Below, in pieces: positions 1 through 10,483 of a stretch of 64,000 bases of DNA. The position numbers and the translations under genes were made by a program. The notes under the pieces are model-generated. The model was not told where the DNA came from and did not search any database. It saw only the letters and a program-made list of their open reading frames with translations. This DNA is from Lytechinus variegatus (taxonomy: Eukaryota; Echinodermata; Echinoidea; Temnopleuroida; Toxopneustidae). Every line of letters begins with the position of its first letter. Position 1 is the stretch's first letter. Location of the stretch: positions 8,292,501-8,356,500 of the forward strand of contig NC_054758.1 in the NCBI RefSeq assembly GCF_018143015.1, given 5' to 3'.

Positions 1-2745
1 GGATAGAAGAGGCATAACCTTTTTTTTAATATATACAATATTTTTTGATGGTTTCTTGTCAATTGGAGGGTGCTGATTCCGAATCTGAATGATGCCACTT
101 GTGTAACCTTGAGCATTTCCGCAAATCGGCAAAATCCAATATGGCTGCCAAAATATGCAAATTACCCATGAAACTCATAAAATTGTCCGCACATTGCATG
201 GCTGTGAAATGCATGAAATTGTGTGGCAGGAGTGAAATACAATCTTAAAAAATAATTTTTGACAAAAAAAATATTTTCCTGATATTCAAAATGGCCGCCA
301 TAGGCCATTGTATACACTATCATGTACAATATGAATAGGGAAAACTAATTTTCACAAAAATGAGCACTAAACTGCAAAAATCGCGATGTATGAACGAAGT
401 AATATATGCAAATCACCATTACTAATGAGATATATCATTTGTAATGTCATATATGGGAAAATTGCAGTATTTTGATATCTAAAATAGCCGCCACTGGCCC
501 AAACAGTATTGCGTACAATGGCAATGGGGGCCAAAAAATTCTCAAGAGTGATCACTAAAATGCTTATTATGAAGATTAAACAGTTGGAATACTGACTATA
601 AACACAATCATTAACGAAATATATTATCAATATGCCATGTATGTGGTAAATATTGTATTCTGATATTCAAAATGGCTGCCAAAGGCCCTAAAAATATTAT
701 ACACAATGAGAAATGGGAGAAAAGAAATCACAAGAGTGAGCGCTAAAATGCATATATATGTGATAAATTAATTGGATACTGTCTAAAAATGTATTTCCTA
801 ACGAAATATATCATTCAGGTTTCAAGTTTGTGTTAAATACGGTATTTCGACTTTCAAAATGGCCGCCATCGATATTAACCGTATTATGTACAATGCAAAG
901 TGGGAAACCAATATTCACAGGAGTGTGCACCATAAATGCACGTAATAGTGATCTATGAGTAAAATATTGTCTGAAAGCATCATTTCTATTAAGATATATC
1001 ATTTATTCTGCCATTTAGGTGATAAATACGGTTATTTTTAAGTCAAAATGGTTGCTACACTCCCTTACGGTATTATACACAATATGAATGGGAACAAATC
1101 ATTTGAACAGAATTTGGCTTTGGTTGGAAATGGTGATGTATGAGTGGAATGTTGTCTGAAAACATGATTTATAACAAAATATATCATATCTTATGTAATT
1201 TAGGTGATAAATACTGTATTTCAACATTCAAAATGGCTGTCATATGCTCTTTTTGTGAACATCATTTTGTCTCCACCCAAATTGTATATTATACGATAAG
1301 TGCCTATGGTGGCCATTTTCAATTTAAAAATGCAGCATTTATCACCTTAATTACACAACATTATGATATATCTAGTTAGAAACCATGGTTTTAGACAATA
1401 ATTCACCTTTACATCACAATTCACAATTATATGCAATATTTAGAGTCAAGCAAAGCCAAATTCTGTCAAAATTATATGTCCCATGTTACAATGTACACAA
1501 TACTTTTAGGACCTATGGCAGCCATTTTGGATTTCAAAATACAGCATTTATTACCTCCACCATATCCATGACCCATATGTGATGTATTTAGTTAGAAATA
1601 ATGTTTAAGACAATATCTTTACCCGTACATCACAGTTATATGCATTTTATGATTCTCACTCTTGTGAAAATTAGTTTCCCTGTTCGCATGTTACATAATT
1701 TAGTTAGGGCTTGTAGAGGTTATTTTGAATGTCAAAATACAGTATTTATCAGCTAAATGAATAAAAAAAATTGTTTTCAAACAACGTTTTACTCATACAA
1801 CAGGATTATATGGATGTCATAGTCAAGCAAATCCAAATTCTTACAAATTATATGTCCCAATTCACATTATAGATAATACTGTCAGGGCCTATAGGGGCCA
1901 TTTTGAATTTCATAATACAGTATTTATCTCATGCATGACAAAAGAAATGATATGTCTTGCTATAAAACATGTTGTCAGACAATAATTTACTCATAGATCT
2001 CAATTACATGCATTTTATGTTTCTTACTCGTGTGAAAATTAGTTTCTCCATTCGCATTGTACATGATGAATATAGGGGCTATGGCGGCCATTTTGAATTT
2101 CAAAATACAGCATTTACCACATAAATGGCATATTTACAATTGTGTTTTTAGTCAGTATTCCACTCGTTTATCTTAATAATATGCATTTTAATGCTCAATC
2201 TTCTCATTTTTTGGCCCCGGCAATTGCCATTGTACGCAATACTGTTTGGGCCAGTGGCGGCTATTTTAGATATCGAAATACAGCAATGTTTCCATATTTG
2301 ACATAATAAATAATATATCTCATTAGTAATGATGATTTGCATGTATTACTTCGTTCATACATCGCGATTTTTGCAGTTTAGTGCTCATTTTTGTGAAAAT
2401 TAGTTTTCACTATTCATATTGTACATGATAGTGTATACAATGGCCTATGGCGGCCATTTTGAATATCAGAAAGATAAATATTTTGTCAAAAATTATTTTT
2501 TAAGATTGTATTTCACTCCTGCCACACAATTTCATGCATTTCACAGCCAATGTGCGGACAATTTTATGAGTTTCATGGGTAATTTGCATATTTTGGCGGC
2601 CATATTGGATTTTGCCAATTTGCGGAAAATGCTCAAGGTTACACGAGTGGCATCATTCAGATTCGTAATCAGCACCCTCGAATTGACAAGAAACCATAAA
2701 AAATATTGTATATATAAAAAAACAAGGTTTGGTCAATTTTCTATG
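1..2745. repeat. Large foldback (inverted repeat) of about 190-bp tandem units, left end outside the window
   Basis: A motif of the form CAAAATGGCCGCCAT recurs near 285, 478, 668, 855, 1043 and 1228. From 1308 it recurs as its reverse complement near 1308, 1517, 1700, 1890, 2077, 2250 and 2448. Each unit also carries a TATACAAT-like stretch, a CACAAGAGTGAGCACTAAAA-like stretch and an AACGAAATATATCAT-like stretch. Paired positions add up to about 2740-2755, so the axis lies near 1372, and the outer 300 bases at each side pair almost base for base. The arm still pairs at position 1, so the element continues to the left. Open frames here are incidental. No transposase is seen, and I cannot name a family. 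Confidence 0.85.
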
Positions 2746-3105
2746 GGGCCTATCCTGGACTACATAGCTTTGGAAAAGATTGACAGTGGTGTAGATCCAA
2801 AAATAATAACTAGATTTTAATTCGTCATGCGGACGAATTAGGTGGTCTGTCTTTATTATTGCCATCATGATCACTATTACCATGTTCATGCAGATCAATA
2901 TGATCTTCATGATGACAACGGAATGCTCATTATGGATGGAATACTTGTGAAAGACGGGAGATGATAAAGCACTGTGAAAAGGGTCTCTTTGATGTATGAC
3001 AATACATGTGATATGAAAAAAGTAATTATAATCTGTTTTATCTTGCTAAATTTTAATTTTTATACCTTTTCATTATCATAAAGGATCATGTAAAGGGTGG
3101 TAAAA
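2746..3105. other. Non-coding stretch, no gene recognised
   Basis: AT-rich sequence between the foldback and the tRNA-like segment. A TTCGTC/GACGAA hairpin sits at about 2820-2840. The adjoining segment (AATTAGGTGGTCTGTC, near 2836-2851) resembles the palindrome at 4358-4398 in inverted orientation. The two may be the ends of one element of about 1.5 kb, but this is not proven. Confidence 0.4.
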
Positions 3106-3130
3106 AGAAAAAAAATGGAAAAAAAATCAT

Positions 3131-3203
3131 GTTTACCCCAGGACTCGAACCTGCGCCCCGAGAAAGCAAGTCAAATGCGTTATCCATTGAGCCACGATAT
3201 TCC
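3131..3203 (-). repeat. tRNA-like segment, probably SINE head or tRNA pseudogene
   Basis: On the minus strand there is an A-box-like TGGCTCAATGG (3184-3194) and a perfect B box GGTTCGAGTCC (3141-3151) at tRNA spacing. The seven bases before the A box do not pair with the 3' flank as an acceptor stem would, and the T stem has a mismatch. A functional tRNA is therefore unlikely; a tRNA-derived repeat is the better reading. Confidence 0.6.
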
Positions 3204-4357
3204 CCATAGAGATTACACGTAAGCAATTTTGAGAATTACAAGTCCAATTTTGCAAGCGAAATACGGGCATGATCCCGGCATCTGATCAAAAAATGGAGGG
3301 AACACTTCCGAAAGCTTAGAATCTCAGCTACAACATACTAAAAGCTCAGGGAAAACTGACAAGAAAAAATGGAGATATGGCTCACGAAATTGAGGAATGT
3401 CGAATCTAGTTTTGAGAAAAAGTCATGTCCCATAGAGATTACACGCAAAATGAGTAAAAATGACATGCCTTTATTTTTTTTATTTTTTGTGGATGATCCA
3501 TTTATCAAAATGAAAAATAAAGGCAATAAGTCATTAAAAAGAAGACCTAAGCTACATCATATCGAAAATTGAACGAAAATTTACCAATATTCACGGAGTT
3601 AGAGCCTAATTTGCATAATTATTATGACGTCATAACAAGGAAAATGGATATTTTGACTTCCGACGCCATTTTGATGACGTCATGATCAAATTGAGGGACA
3701 ATGGTGACATGAAATCAAATCTACAACTCATACTCTATTGATATATGAAAAAAAAATTGGGGGTCAATGGACTATTTAAAGAGCTACAGTGAATTTTCAA
3801 TAGGCATGTTTTTGCCCATATATGGCCTATAGTGAGAGCTCGCGCGCACACGTGCTGCAAACTTTAACGGGTGTTAATTTCGTTATTATTGGTCATAGAG
3901 AGCTAAATAGGGTATCAAATTGCTCAGAATTATATTGTCAATGCAATGATGTAAAAAAAACGGTGTTTTTGCACTGCGTGTGCACGCGCAAATTTTTGAA
4001 ATTCTTAGAATGACCTTAATCGTACTGTACTTTGGTCAAAAAGTGATTTTGAGAATTTTGAGATTTTGACGCGCGCGCACGCGCGCGTCGTGACCTCCAG
4101 GTGACCTTTGATGACATGATCTGATGACGTTTTGTTAATTGATAGTGAAGATATGATTGATAATGTGATTTTACAAAATGGCGCCTAGATGACGTCATCA
4201 TGACCTGATGACCTTGAAAAGCTTATTTTGACGTGTCCATTACAGATCCTATAAATGACGTGAAATTCAATGAAATTGATCAAGTCTATTTTGAGATAAC
4301 TTGGCGACAAGAAAATCGTTTAAATTAAATAAAGAAATAAAAAGAAGAAATTGACGA
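3204..4357. other. Repeat-like non-coding DNA with ATGACGTCAT-type palindromes
   Basis: No gene is recognised. CRE-like palindromes TGACGTCA recur near 3626, 3676 and 4192. GCGCGC-rich pieces with alternating purines and pyrimidines lie near 3840-3850, 3980-3990 and 4070-4090. The repetition suggests an old mobile element rather than a regulatory cluster. Confidence 0.4.
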
Positions 4358-4398
4358 AATTAATAGGTGATCTGTCAAAGACAGATCACCTATTAATT
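4358..4398. repeat. Perfect 19-bp-arm palindrome
   Basis: Arms AATTAATAGGTGATCTGTC (4358-4376) and its exact reverse complement (4380-4398) are separated by AAA. It sits 62 bases before the TIR element at 4462. The arm resembles AATTAGGTGGTCTGTC near 2836, so it may be a transposon terminus that has been duplicated in inverted orientation. Confidence 0.8.
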
Positions 4399-5647
4399 AT
4401 ACTTGCTTATATAGCGCTTAATACTTACTTTGTCAGAAGTCTCTGAGCGCTCTACAGTATATGTGACTCGGCATACCGAAATGAGAGACAAGTCGGAATT
4501 TTTCAAATCCAACTTTTTTAGTGATTATTATTCCCCGTTTCTTTACCTTTAATTTGATATATCACTCGACCCTTAGGAGTAAATATTAGTGGAGATATTA
4601 GCTTTAGAATGGAGGAAGAATTGGGCTCTTGAAAATAAAAATCAAGAGAAAAACGCCTTCGAAGTTTGACTTCCGTTTTGACCCTGCTCCATGAAAAAAT
4701 ATATTTTGCCACCGCCGAGCTAACCGAAAGGCCCTAGTAACCGCGTGCCAAAAAAGGCGAAACGATTAACCAATGAGGAGGCTGCATTGAGAACAATAGT
4801 CAACTTGCTAGTCACGCGCGACGGCAAGACGAAACAACGTTCCACGTCAATCAATTATCGTCTACGTACACATCATTAGTTAAACCGGGGTTTTATAATA
4901 ATCTTCGTGAAAGAAAAAAAAGAATGCCATGATCTCCCTTATTAATGAAATAAAAGGCGGGGTTAAAAAGTTGGACCTAAAACCATGGAGGAGGGATTGT
5001 GCCATCGGCTTGTTTGAATGTCGATGGCGTTTACTCTTACCCGGACTCGTGACATGTAGTCTATCAAGCGTGTCATTATGACCTGAACTCTCCATGTATA
5101 GCCAGACACAGCTCGGCCATGGCACCTCCAACATGAATGCTGATTCGGATCAAATCAAGCACAACCAATATTTTATTCTAACACAGTAACAGATAAAGAA
5201 TGAGACCATGCAAAAGCCTTTGTAAGATTGAATGATTTATTTTGGAGGAGAGAGACCCCCTAAAAGAGAGAGAGAAAAACGTAATAATAATAATGATAAA
5301 TAGATTTAAAATAAATAATAAAATCACTAAGTCTCATTTTAAACCTTAAAACTAGCCGCCATTTTAAATCTGATTGCAAGTATGATTCAAACATTAAAAC
5401 AAGACAACCCGGTTGTGTTTATAGTTCTCTGTTTTCTTTGTCCGTTTTGTTAATTTTCCAATCGAACTTTTGACTCATTCCATTCTACCTCAGCTTGATT
5501 TCCCGCCGTTAATTGTTTGCTATTTTGTGCATCTTTGTCATTTATTTCCCTTTCTGACTAATCACGCTAACATAATGGAATGATTTGTTCTTTCTCACAT
5601 GTTCTTTCCTTCCTTTCCCGCTTTGTATGTTTTTCTTACTTTTTCAT

Positions 5648-5700
5648 AGGCGGATCCAGCTTTTGGCGAAGGGGGGGGGGCGTAATGCCGAGCGGTATAC
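5648..5700 (+). repeat. Fragment of a GGCGGATCCAG-tipped short element
   Basis: The sequence GGCGGATCCAGCTTTTGGCG followed by a G run matches the tips seen at about 7153, 30224 and 30552. These look like ends of a dispersed, probably hAT-like MITE family. Only one end is recognisable here. Confidence 0.4.
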
Positions 5701-5769
5701 ATATTTTTGTACTTCACCGGCGCCATAAAAGTACAAATTGAAAAAGGGGTAAAGTCTGACCCTGTCAAA

Positions 5770-6410
5770 ATGTTCTTTTCTTTCCTTCATTTTTTTAAGA
5801 GGCGCCTTTTCGTTCTTTTATTTTTTCAAATATTAGGCCCCCCTCCCTGGATCCTCCATTGTTTTTTTTTCACTTTTCCGTTTCCATTTCTCCTTTCCCG
5901 TATCCTCGCTTTCTTTCCCTTTCCTCTTTTTGCTCCCTTTCTTAATTCCGTCCCCACCGTTTTTTATGGCGATGAAATCAGCAAGGGCAGCCTGCCCCCT
6001 GCCCGTTACACCACTGATATTATTTTACAAGAAGAAAATTGAAATTTTAGAGAAAGGACAACAGAATCAATAAAAGCTGTGTCATATTTTTTTCTCATGT
6101 TATCACTGTATAATACCGATCCCCTTGCTCTTGTCTTTGTCTTCGCTAATTCCTTCCTATCCCTCTCTCCCTTGTTTTCGCTAATTCCTTCCCATACCTC
6201 TCTCTTTCTGCTCTGTTTTTGCCTACTCCTTCCCATCCCCCCTGTTTTCGCTTTTTCCTTCCCATCCCTCTCTTCCTCCCGTTTTCGCTAATTCCTATCA
6301 TCCCTCTCTCTTTCTGCCCTGTTTTTGCTTATTCCTTCCCACCCCCCCTGTTTTGGCTAATTCCTTTCCACCCCTCTTTCTCCCTTGTTTTCAGTCCCTT
6401 CTAAAAAAAA
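5770..6410 (+). repeat. Pyrimidine-rich block with a 35-42-bp minisatellite
   Basis: From about 6120 to 6400 a unit close to TGTTTTCGCTAATTCCTTCC plus ATCCCTCTCTCTTTCTGC is repeated about six or seven times with small changes. The stretch before it is also T/C-rich. Long open frames here come from the skewed composition and are not genes. Confidence 0.7.
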
Positions 6411-7000
6411 ATAAACTTAAGTAAGAAAGTAAGAAATTAGAAATGGAGGGGGAGGAATAAGATCGTGGGGATGAGCAGGTGAGAGGGAGAACGAAAACAG
6501 AAATAATATTATAAATTATTAAGGAGGAACGAAGATAAAAGGAAGAGGAATGAGGCGGTGGGTGAGGGAGGGAGAAAAGACGGAAGGAAAGAAGAAAGAA
6601 AAACAGGCAAAAAGAGAGAAGAACGAAAAACAGAATTATGTGAATAGAAACGAAAAAGAAGAAAAGGTGAATTAGGGGGGAAAGGTGGAGGGTGAAGAAA
6701 GGGCAGAGAGAAGAAAAAAAAGAGGAGAAAATAATCGACATAGAAAAAAAAGAGATCGAAAGGGGAAAAGAACGGAAAACAGAAGAGGAATTAACGAATA
6801 AGATTAAAGAAGAGAAAGGGGTTGAGGAAGAATAAGGGGGGAGATTTAGAAAGAAGAGACCGACTGATCTGAAAGAAAATTGCGAACGAAAAGGGGGAGC
6901 AGTAGAAAGGAAAAATAAAACACAAGAAAGACGAAAGAAGAAGGTAAGAGAATAACATTGAGGGAAAGAGAGAATAGATCTGGGCAAAGTCGAATGGGAC
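6411..7000 (+). repeat. Purine-rich block, complementary in character to the preceding pyrimidine block
   Basis: About 590 bases are overwhelmingly A and G on the + strand (AGAAGAAAG-type simple sequence), starting directly after the pyrimidine block. The abrupt pyrimidine-to-purine switch means the two halves could partly pair on one strand. The 200-residue open frame on the minus strand is low-complexity Ser/Phe/Leu and is not a believable protein. Confidence 0.65.
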
Positions 7001-7149
7001 AACATGACAATGACTTTTAGGAAATGATAATTTCAATAGGTGTATTTTAAATGACCAATATTTTCAATCAATATCGTAAGACCCGTATACCATTATCCAA
7101 AAATTAAAAATGCAAGCCTACTGCATGGTCCCATATTTCATTGGTCAAA

Positions 7150-7380
7150 GTCAGGGGCGGATCCAGGATTTACCAAAAAAGGATTTTTTTAGATACTTCG
7201 TACCCGCCAAAAAACTGACAAGCAAAAAAAAAAAAAATAGAAGTCTTCGATTTCAAAAAGGGGTACATCCCGGGGTACATCTCGGCTTCAATGGCATTTT
7301 TACATTACAAATTTTGTTTTTTTTTCTTCTCGGGGGGGGGGGGGACGTGCCATCCCCTGGATCCGTGCCTCAGTTGTCGA
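7150..7380. mobile_element. Short hAT-like element with GGATCCAGG ends
   Basis: The left tip CAGGGGCGGATCCAGG (7153) is matched in inverted orientation by CCTGGATCCGTGCCTCAG (about 7357-7374). The interior has A runs and a 12-13-base G run. The ends resemble the CAGGGGCGGATCC tips common in animal genomes. The hAT assignment rests on the CAG tip only. It is nested inside the 4462-8287 element. Confidence 0.5.
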
Positions 7381-8384
7381 AGTTCTGACATTTATTTCTT
7401 TCTCTATCGTTCATTCAAACATGATAAAAAAATTGAAGGCAAACATAGTTGGAAATAATAAAGCCCACAAAGCTTTCATGATGAACTTTTTTTCTTTTGT
7501 TAATGATATACTGCAGATCAATTAACCCACATTCGCGAACATACAACACTTTTATGTATTTTAAACCCTTTATTTTGAAATTAGAGTTTTCTCATCGAAA
7601 CATCCCGATCACTTGCAAATAATAAAGAGAATCTTCAACATGTCCATGTTATATTTTATGAAATTAATATCCGCCAACAAACCGTGTTATATAAACACTG
7701 CGTTTACGCATGACCTTTTTCGCGAGACAAGCTAGCTATACACTCTAAATCAGGTAGGCCTATCAATCTATCGCTAACGCCCCCGCCTAGTACCAACTAC
7801 CATTATTACAAAAAATACCCCTTTAGAAGTTGAATCCCGTTTTGTTAACTTTCAGAAGCCCCCTTTTCAATTTCAGAATACCTATTGAAAGCGATGCTTT
7901 TGATCTTTTGAGGCTCATTGAACCGATCGAGCGGACGGTCGGCGGACGCCGCCAGCTGTACTTGAGTTTAAATGAATAGCCAATCAACAATGGCGTTACG
8001 TTGCTAGGGGCGGAGCTTAGTATGAAGCGAAATTCGATGAAATCGAGCGTGCCAAGTATAAAAAAAATTCGAACTGACCGAAAAAAAACACTCGCATCAA
8101 AACTGTTATTTTATCACTTTCCCGTCATCAAATTCACTCATTTTTTTCACACAGTAATTATGAAACATGGAAGAATCTAAAAATGAAAAAAAAAAAATCT
8201 TCAAAATTTTGACTTTTTTATTAGTTTGTCGAATTTCTAGGAATTTTCATTTGCGACTTCTCTCTCATTTCGGTATGCCGAGTCACATATGTGTTCTACC
8301 ACTATCCCAGTCATCATATAGATGACAAACTTAATCATTCAGGAATATGTAGTATTATGCCATACTTTATGATGTTATATATAG

Positions 8385-8519
8385 ATTGTCCACGTGGCCA
8401 ATGGAACCTACCGTTATGTGATCGTTTGTGTGATAACTGCTACAATGGAGGAATCTGTCATCCTCAATCAGGAACGTGTATCTGTCCTCCAGGATTCATG
8501 GGCAAGAACTGTTTAACTG
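8385..8519 (+). CDS. EGF-like exon of a receptor protein (exon A)
   Basis: The exon follows an AG at 8383-8384 and ends at GTGAGT. It is 135 bases, phase 1-1. It reads CPRGQWNLPLC..C..CYNGGIC....G.CICPPGFMGKNC, an eight-cysteine EGF/laminin-like module of the type found in Tie-like and scavenger-like receptors. It is a secreted-side module of a surface receptor. No signal-peptide exon is visible upstream, so the gene start lies further left or is unrecognised. Module type and phase match the EGF exons at 35835 and 36610, but 26 kb of repeats lie between, so membership of the same gene is probable, not certain. Confidence 0.8.
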
Positions 8520-8915
8520 GTGAGTCGCCATCTCATACTCTGTAAAACAAAATAAGGGATAGTTAAAGCAATATCAATATCACAGTGGAAGACAGAAATG
8601 AACACACACGGATATTCATGAGTCTCCTATGAAAAGGAAACAACCAAGACAATCACTACGTAAATTTGTGACTTTGGCACAATCTTACATTTGTTCTGTC
8701 GATTCGATTGTTACACTTCTTGGAGACGTAAGATTGTTATAAGATAAGTACAATCTAAAAACTAAAACGACCTAAAGAAAGAGAGAGAAAAGAAAAGCAA
8801 TTTCAGGAAATCCATTTCTTCAGGGCATAACAGAAACGACTAGCTCTCGTTGAATACGGTTGAAGTAAGAAATTGTAATCGCTCGAATAACTGTTTAAAT
8901 CATTCTTTATTGCAG
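8520..8915 (+). other. Intron between EGF exons A and B
   Basis: It opens with GTGAGT and closes with TTGCAG. No other feature is recognised in its 396 bases. Confidence 0.7.
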
Positions 8916-9065
8916 CATGCGGGAAACACCAATTTGGATGGGAATGCGAGATCGAATGTGGTGTTGGTAATGTTCTGGATGCTTGCAGCGGAAGTCAGAT
9001 CTGCCTACCCGATCCTTATGGATGCAACTGCCTCTCTGGTTATACAGGAATATACTGCGATGAAC
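8916..9065 (+). CDS. EGF-like exon (exon B)
   Basis: The exon has acceptor TTGCAG and donor GTAAGT, is 150 bases long and phase 1-1, and joins exon A in frame. It reads ACGKHQFGWECEIECGVGN followed by C..S..C....GCNCLSGYTGIYCDE. Eight cysteines in laminin/EGF spacing mark an extracellular cysteine-rich module. The VGNVLDAC loop is longer than in its neighbours. Confidence 0.8.
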
Positions 9066-9625
9066 GTAAGTTCTGGAGCAATAAGCAATACGAAAATAGC
9101 GATAATTATCTATATTCATATTAAAGAGCTATTATGAGGTCATACATCGGTGTATCGGGAACGGAATACCCATTAATCAATCCCCATCAACCGTGTCTAT
9201 ATGATATCTAGAAGATAATACCTGCATGTATCCAGTCATCTCACCGAAATTATAATTCATTGTGTTATCTACTTCATACAAACGCATCCTGACATCCTGA
9301 CAGATGTAAGCATTGTCAAGTGTCGGAAAGCTTTAAATGGTATATCATACCCTTGATTTTTTTTAAATTAATATAAAGTGCGAGGTTTCCATATTTTTAG
9401 ATTGCCCCAATGTCATCTTTTGGAATTTTCCCAGTTCCTATTGGTTTTATGTACCTTGTGTTCTTTTTTCAGAACTGAATTTGTACAAACTCGTTATGCC
9501 AAGAAAATGTGTAAATAAATAGCAACTGCCTATCAAAGGAAAATTGTCATCCTTCCTGTGGAAGGATTTGTCATTAATTATCTCTCCTTTACACAATGTA
9601 CGTTCCTCTTATTTTAAATTTACAG
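9066..9625 (+). other. Intron between EGF exons B and C
   Basis: 560 bases with consensus GTAAGT and TTACAG ends. AT-rich, nothing else recognised. Confidence 0.65.
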
Positions 9626-9757
9626 AATGTACTCCAGGAAGGTTCGGTGTTGACTGCCTTCAATACTGTCACTGTGCTGGAGGGATGCCATGTGATGCTT
9701 TCACTGGAAAATGTGAAGGAAGCTGTGAGGATGGTTGGTCAGGAGAAGGCTGTCAAG
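9626..9757 (+). CDS. EGF-like exon (exon C)
   Basis: The exon has acceptor TTACAG and donor GTATGT, is 132 bases long and phase 1-1. It reads ECTPGRFGVDCLQYCHCAGG..C....GKCEGSCEDGWSGEGCQ, a textbook laminin/EGF-like repeat. It splices in frame after exon B and would splice in frame to exon D at 35835. The donor is followed by a very long repeat-filled stretch. Confidence 0.82.
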
Positions 9758-10295
9758 GTATGTCCAGTTGGTGGAGAGCACTAGCGTATCCAGCATCAGC
9801 TATGACAAAGAAATGTATGGGCCCATGCACAAGCGTAATAGAGTCACTATTGTCCCCAGACGATTGGGCCCATAATGCTTTGTAGGATTTGATGCTGGAT
9901 TCGCGCTTGGACTGGGTCCTGTTTCATAATGTTAATTACAGTTCAGAGCTTCTGAGACTGTTCGATATCATTGTTGATATTTAACCTGTTATAGTAATTT
10001 TTCGTTTGTTATCATACCAAATCTTTATGAGACGGGATCCAGGCTATTATCTCGTAATTTGACTCATTGAAATATTTAGCCTTTTGTGTGTGACCGTAAT
10101 GTAGTTCTTTTGCTACAATTACACAGTAAAAACGCTGTACAAAATATCGCTGTATAAGAGGTGCTGTATAATTTTTTGAACAGCACATGTTTAAGCTTTG
10201 ATAAATATCGGTATAAAACACGGCGAATTGACCTGTTAAGGTCCGTAGACAGAAGGCTTGAACAGGGGGTTGTACAAGATACCGGCACATGTAAA
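9758..10295. other. Start of the long repeat-filled gap, with a CTGTATAA-type repeat
   Basis: No exon is recognised. Between about 10120 and 10190 the motif GCTGTA(C/T)AA recurs (CGCTGTACAAAATATCGCTGTATAAG...). It resembles the TATACAACC repeat at 35155-35425, so both may be copies of one short element. Confidence 0.4.
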
Positions 10296-10413
10296 GCGCA
10301 TGCGTACGCGTGCGCAGTGCTATGCTAGTGGTCGGAAGATGGCGTTGAGTATGTTCGACTCGGAGACTGCTGCAGTGCACTGGAAAAATCGTGTTTAATC
10401 TCCGTTTTAGAAA
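10296..10413 (+). promoter_or_regulatory. Promoter-like segment: NRF1-like and YY1-like motifs and a 19-codon upstream ORF
   Basis: GCGCATGCG (10296-10304) and CGCGTGCGCA (10307-10316) resemble NRF1 sites, and GAAGATGGCG (10336-10345) resembles a YY1 site. All lie just upstream of a good ATG at 10414. An upstream ORF (ATG 10339, TAA ending 10398) encodes 19 residues. This arrangement is typical of broadly expressed, TATA-less animal promoters. It is motif reading only. Confidence 0.45.
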
Positions 10414-10483
10414 ATGAAAGATTTGGGGGTGACAAACCTGCTTCAGGAGTGGGACTTCCCACATTTAGTTCCAATCTTTAGAG
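10414..10483 (+). CDS. Candidate first exon, SAM-like N-terminus
   Basis: An ATG in good context (AAAATGA) opens 23 codons ending at AGAG|GTAAAT, phase 1. The peptide MKDLGVTNLLQEWDFPHL then VPIFR has the spacing of helix 1-2 of a SAM domain (L..W.....V..F). SAM domains are protein- or RNA-binding modules. The next convincing exon (13003) starts in phase 0, so at least one exon in between is missing or unrecognised. If real, this gene would lie on the same strand inside the presumed phosphatase intron. Confidence 0.4.

Larger units (their letters stand above)
4462..8287. mobile_element. Non-autonomous DNA element with 34-bp TIRs and TA flanks
   Basis: The 34 bases at 4462-4495 (starting TGTGACTCGGCATACCGAAA) are matched by the reverse complement of 8254-8287 with one mismatch. 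Both ends abut a TA dinucleotide (4460-4461 and 8288-8289), as expected for Tc1/mariner-type TA target duplication. The 3.8-kb interior has no transposase reading frame. It holds a second small element (about 7150-7380) and long pyrimidine and purine blocks. The right end lies 95 bases upstream of the first EGF exon seen. The near-identical ends suggest it is fairly young. Family assignment beyond TA-flanked TIR element is inference. Confidence 0.75.

Noticed and set aside
1-2745. CRISPR-like array because of regularly spaced repeats
   Set aside because: Units are about 190 bp, diverged and inverted around a centre, in an intron-bearing animal genome.
3131-3203. Functional tRNA gene on the minus strand
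   Set aside because: A and B boxes are present, but there is no matching acceptor stem and the T stem is imperfect; more likely a SINE/tRNA relic.
6391-7005. 204-residue open frame on the minus strand
   Set aside because: Pure Ser/Phe/Leu low complexity produced by the purine-rich block; no domain, no conservation signal.
10012-10464. 150-residue open frame on the minus strand opposite the promoter-like segment
   Set aside because: No recognisable domain; covers a repeat and the candidate promoter; no splice or start context.
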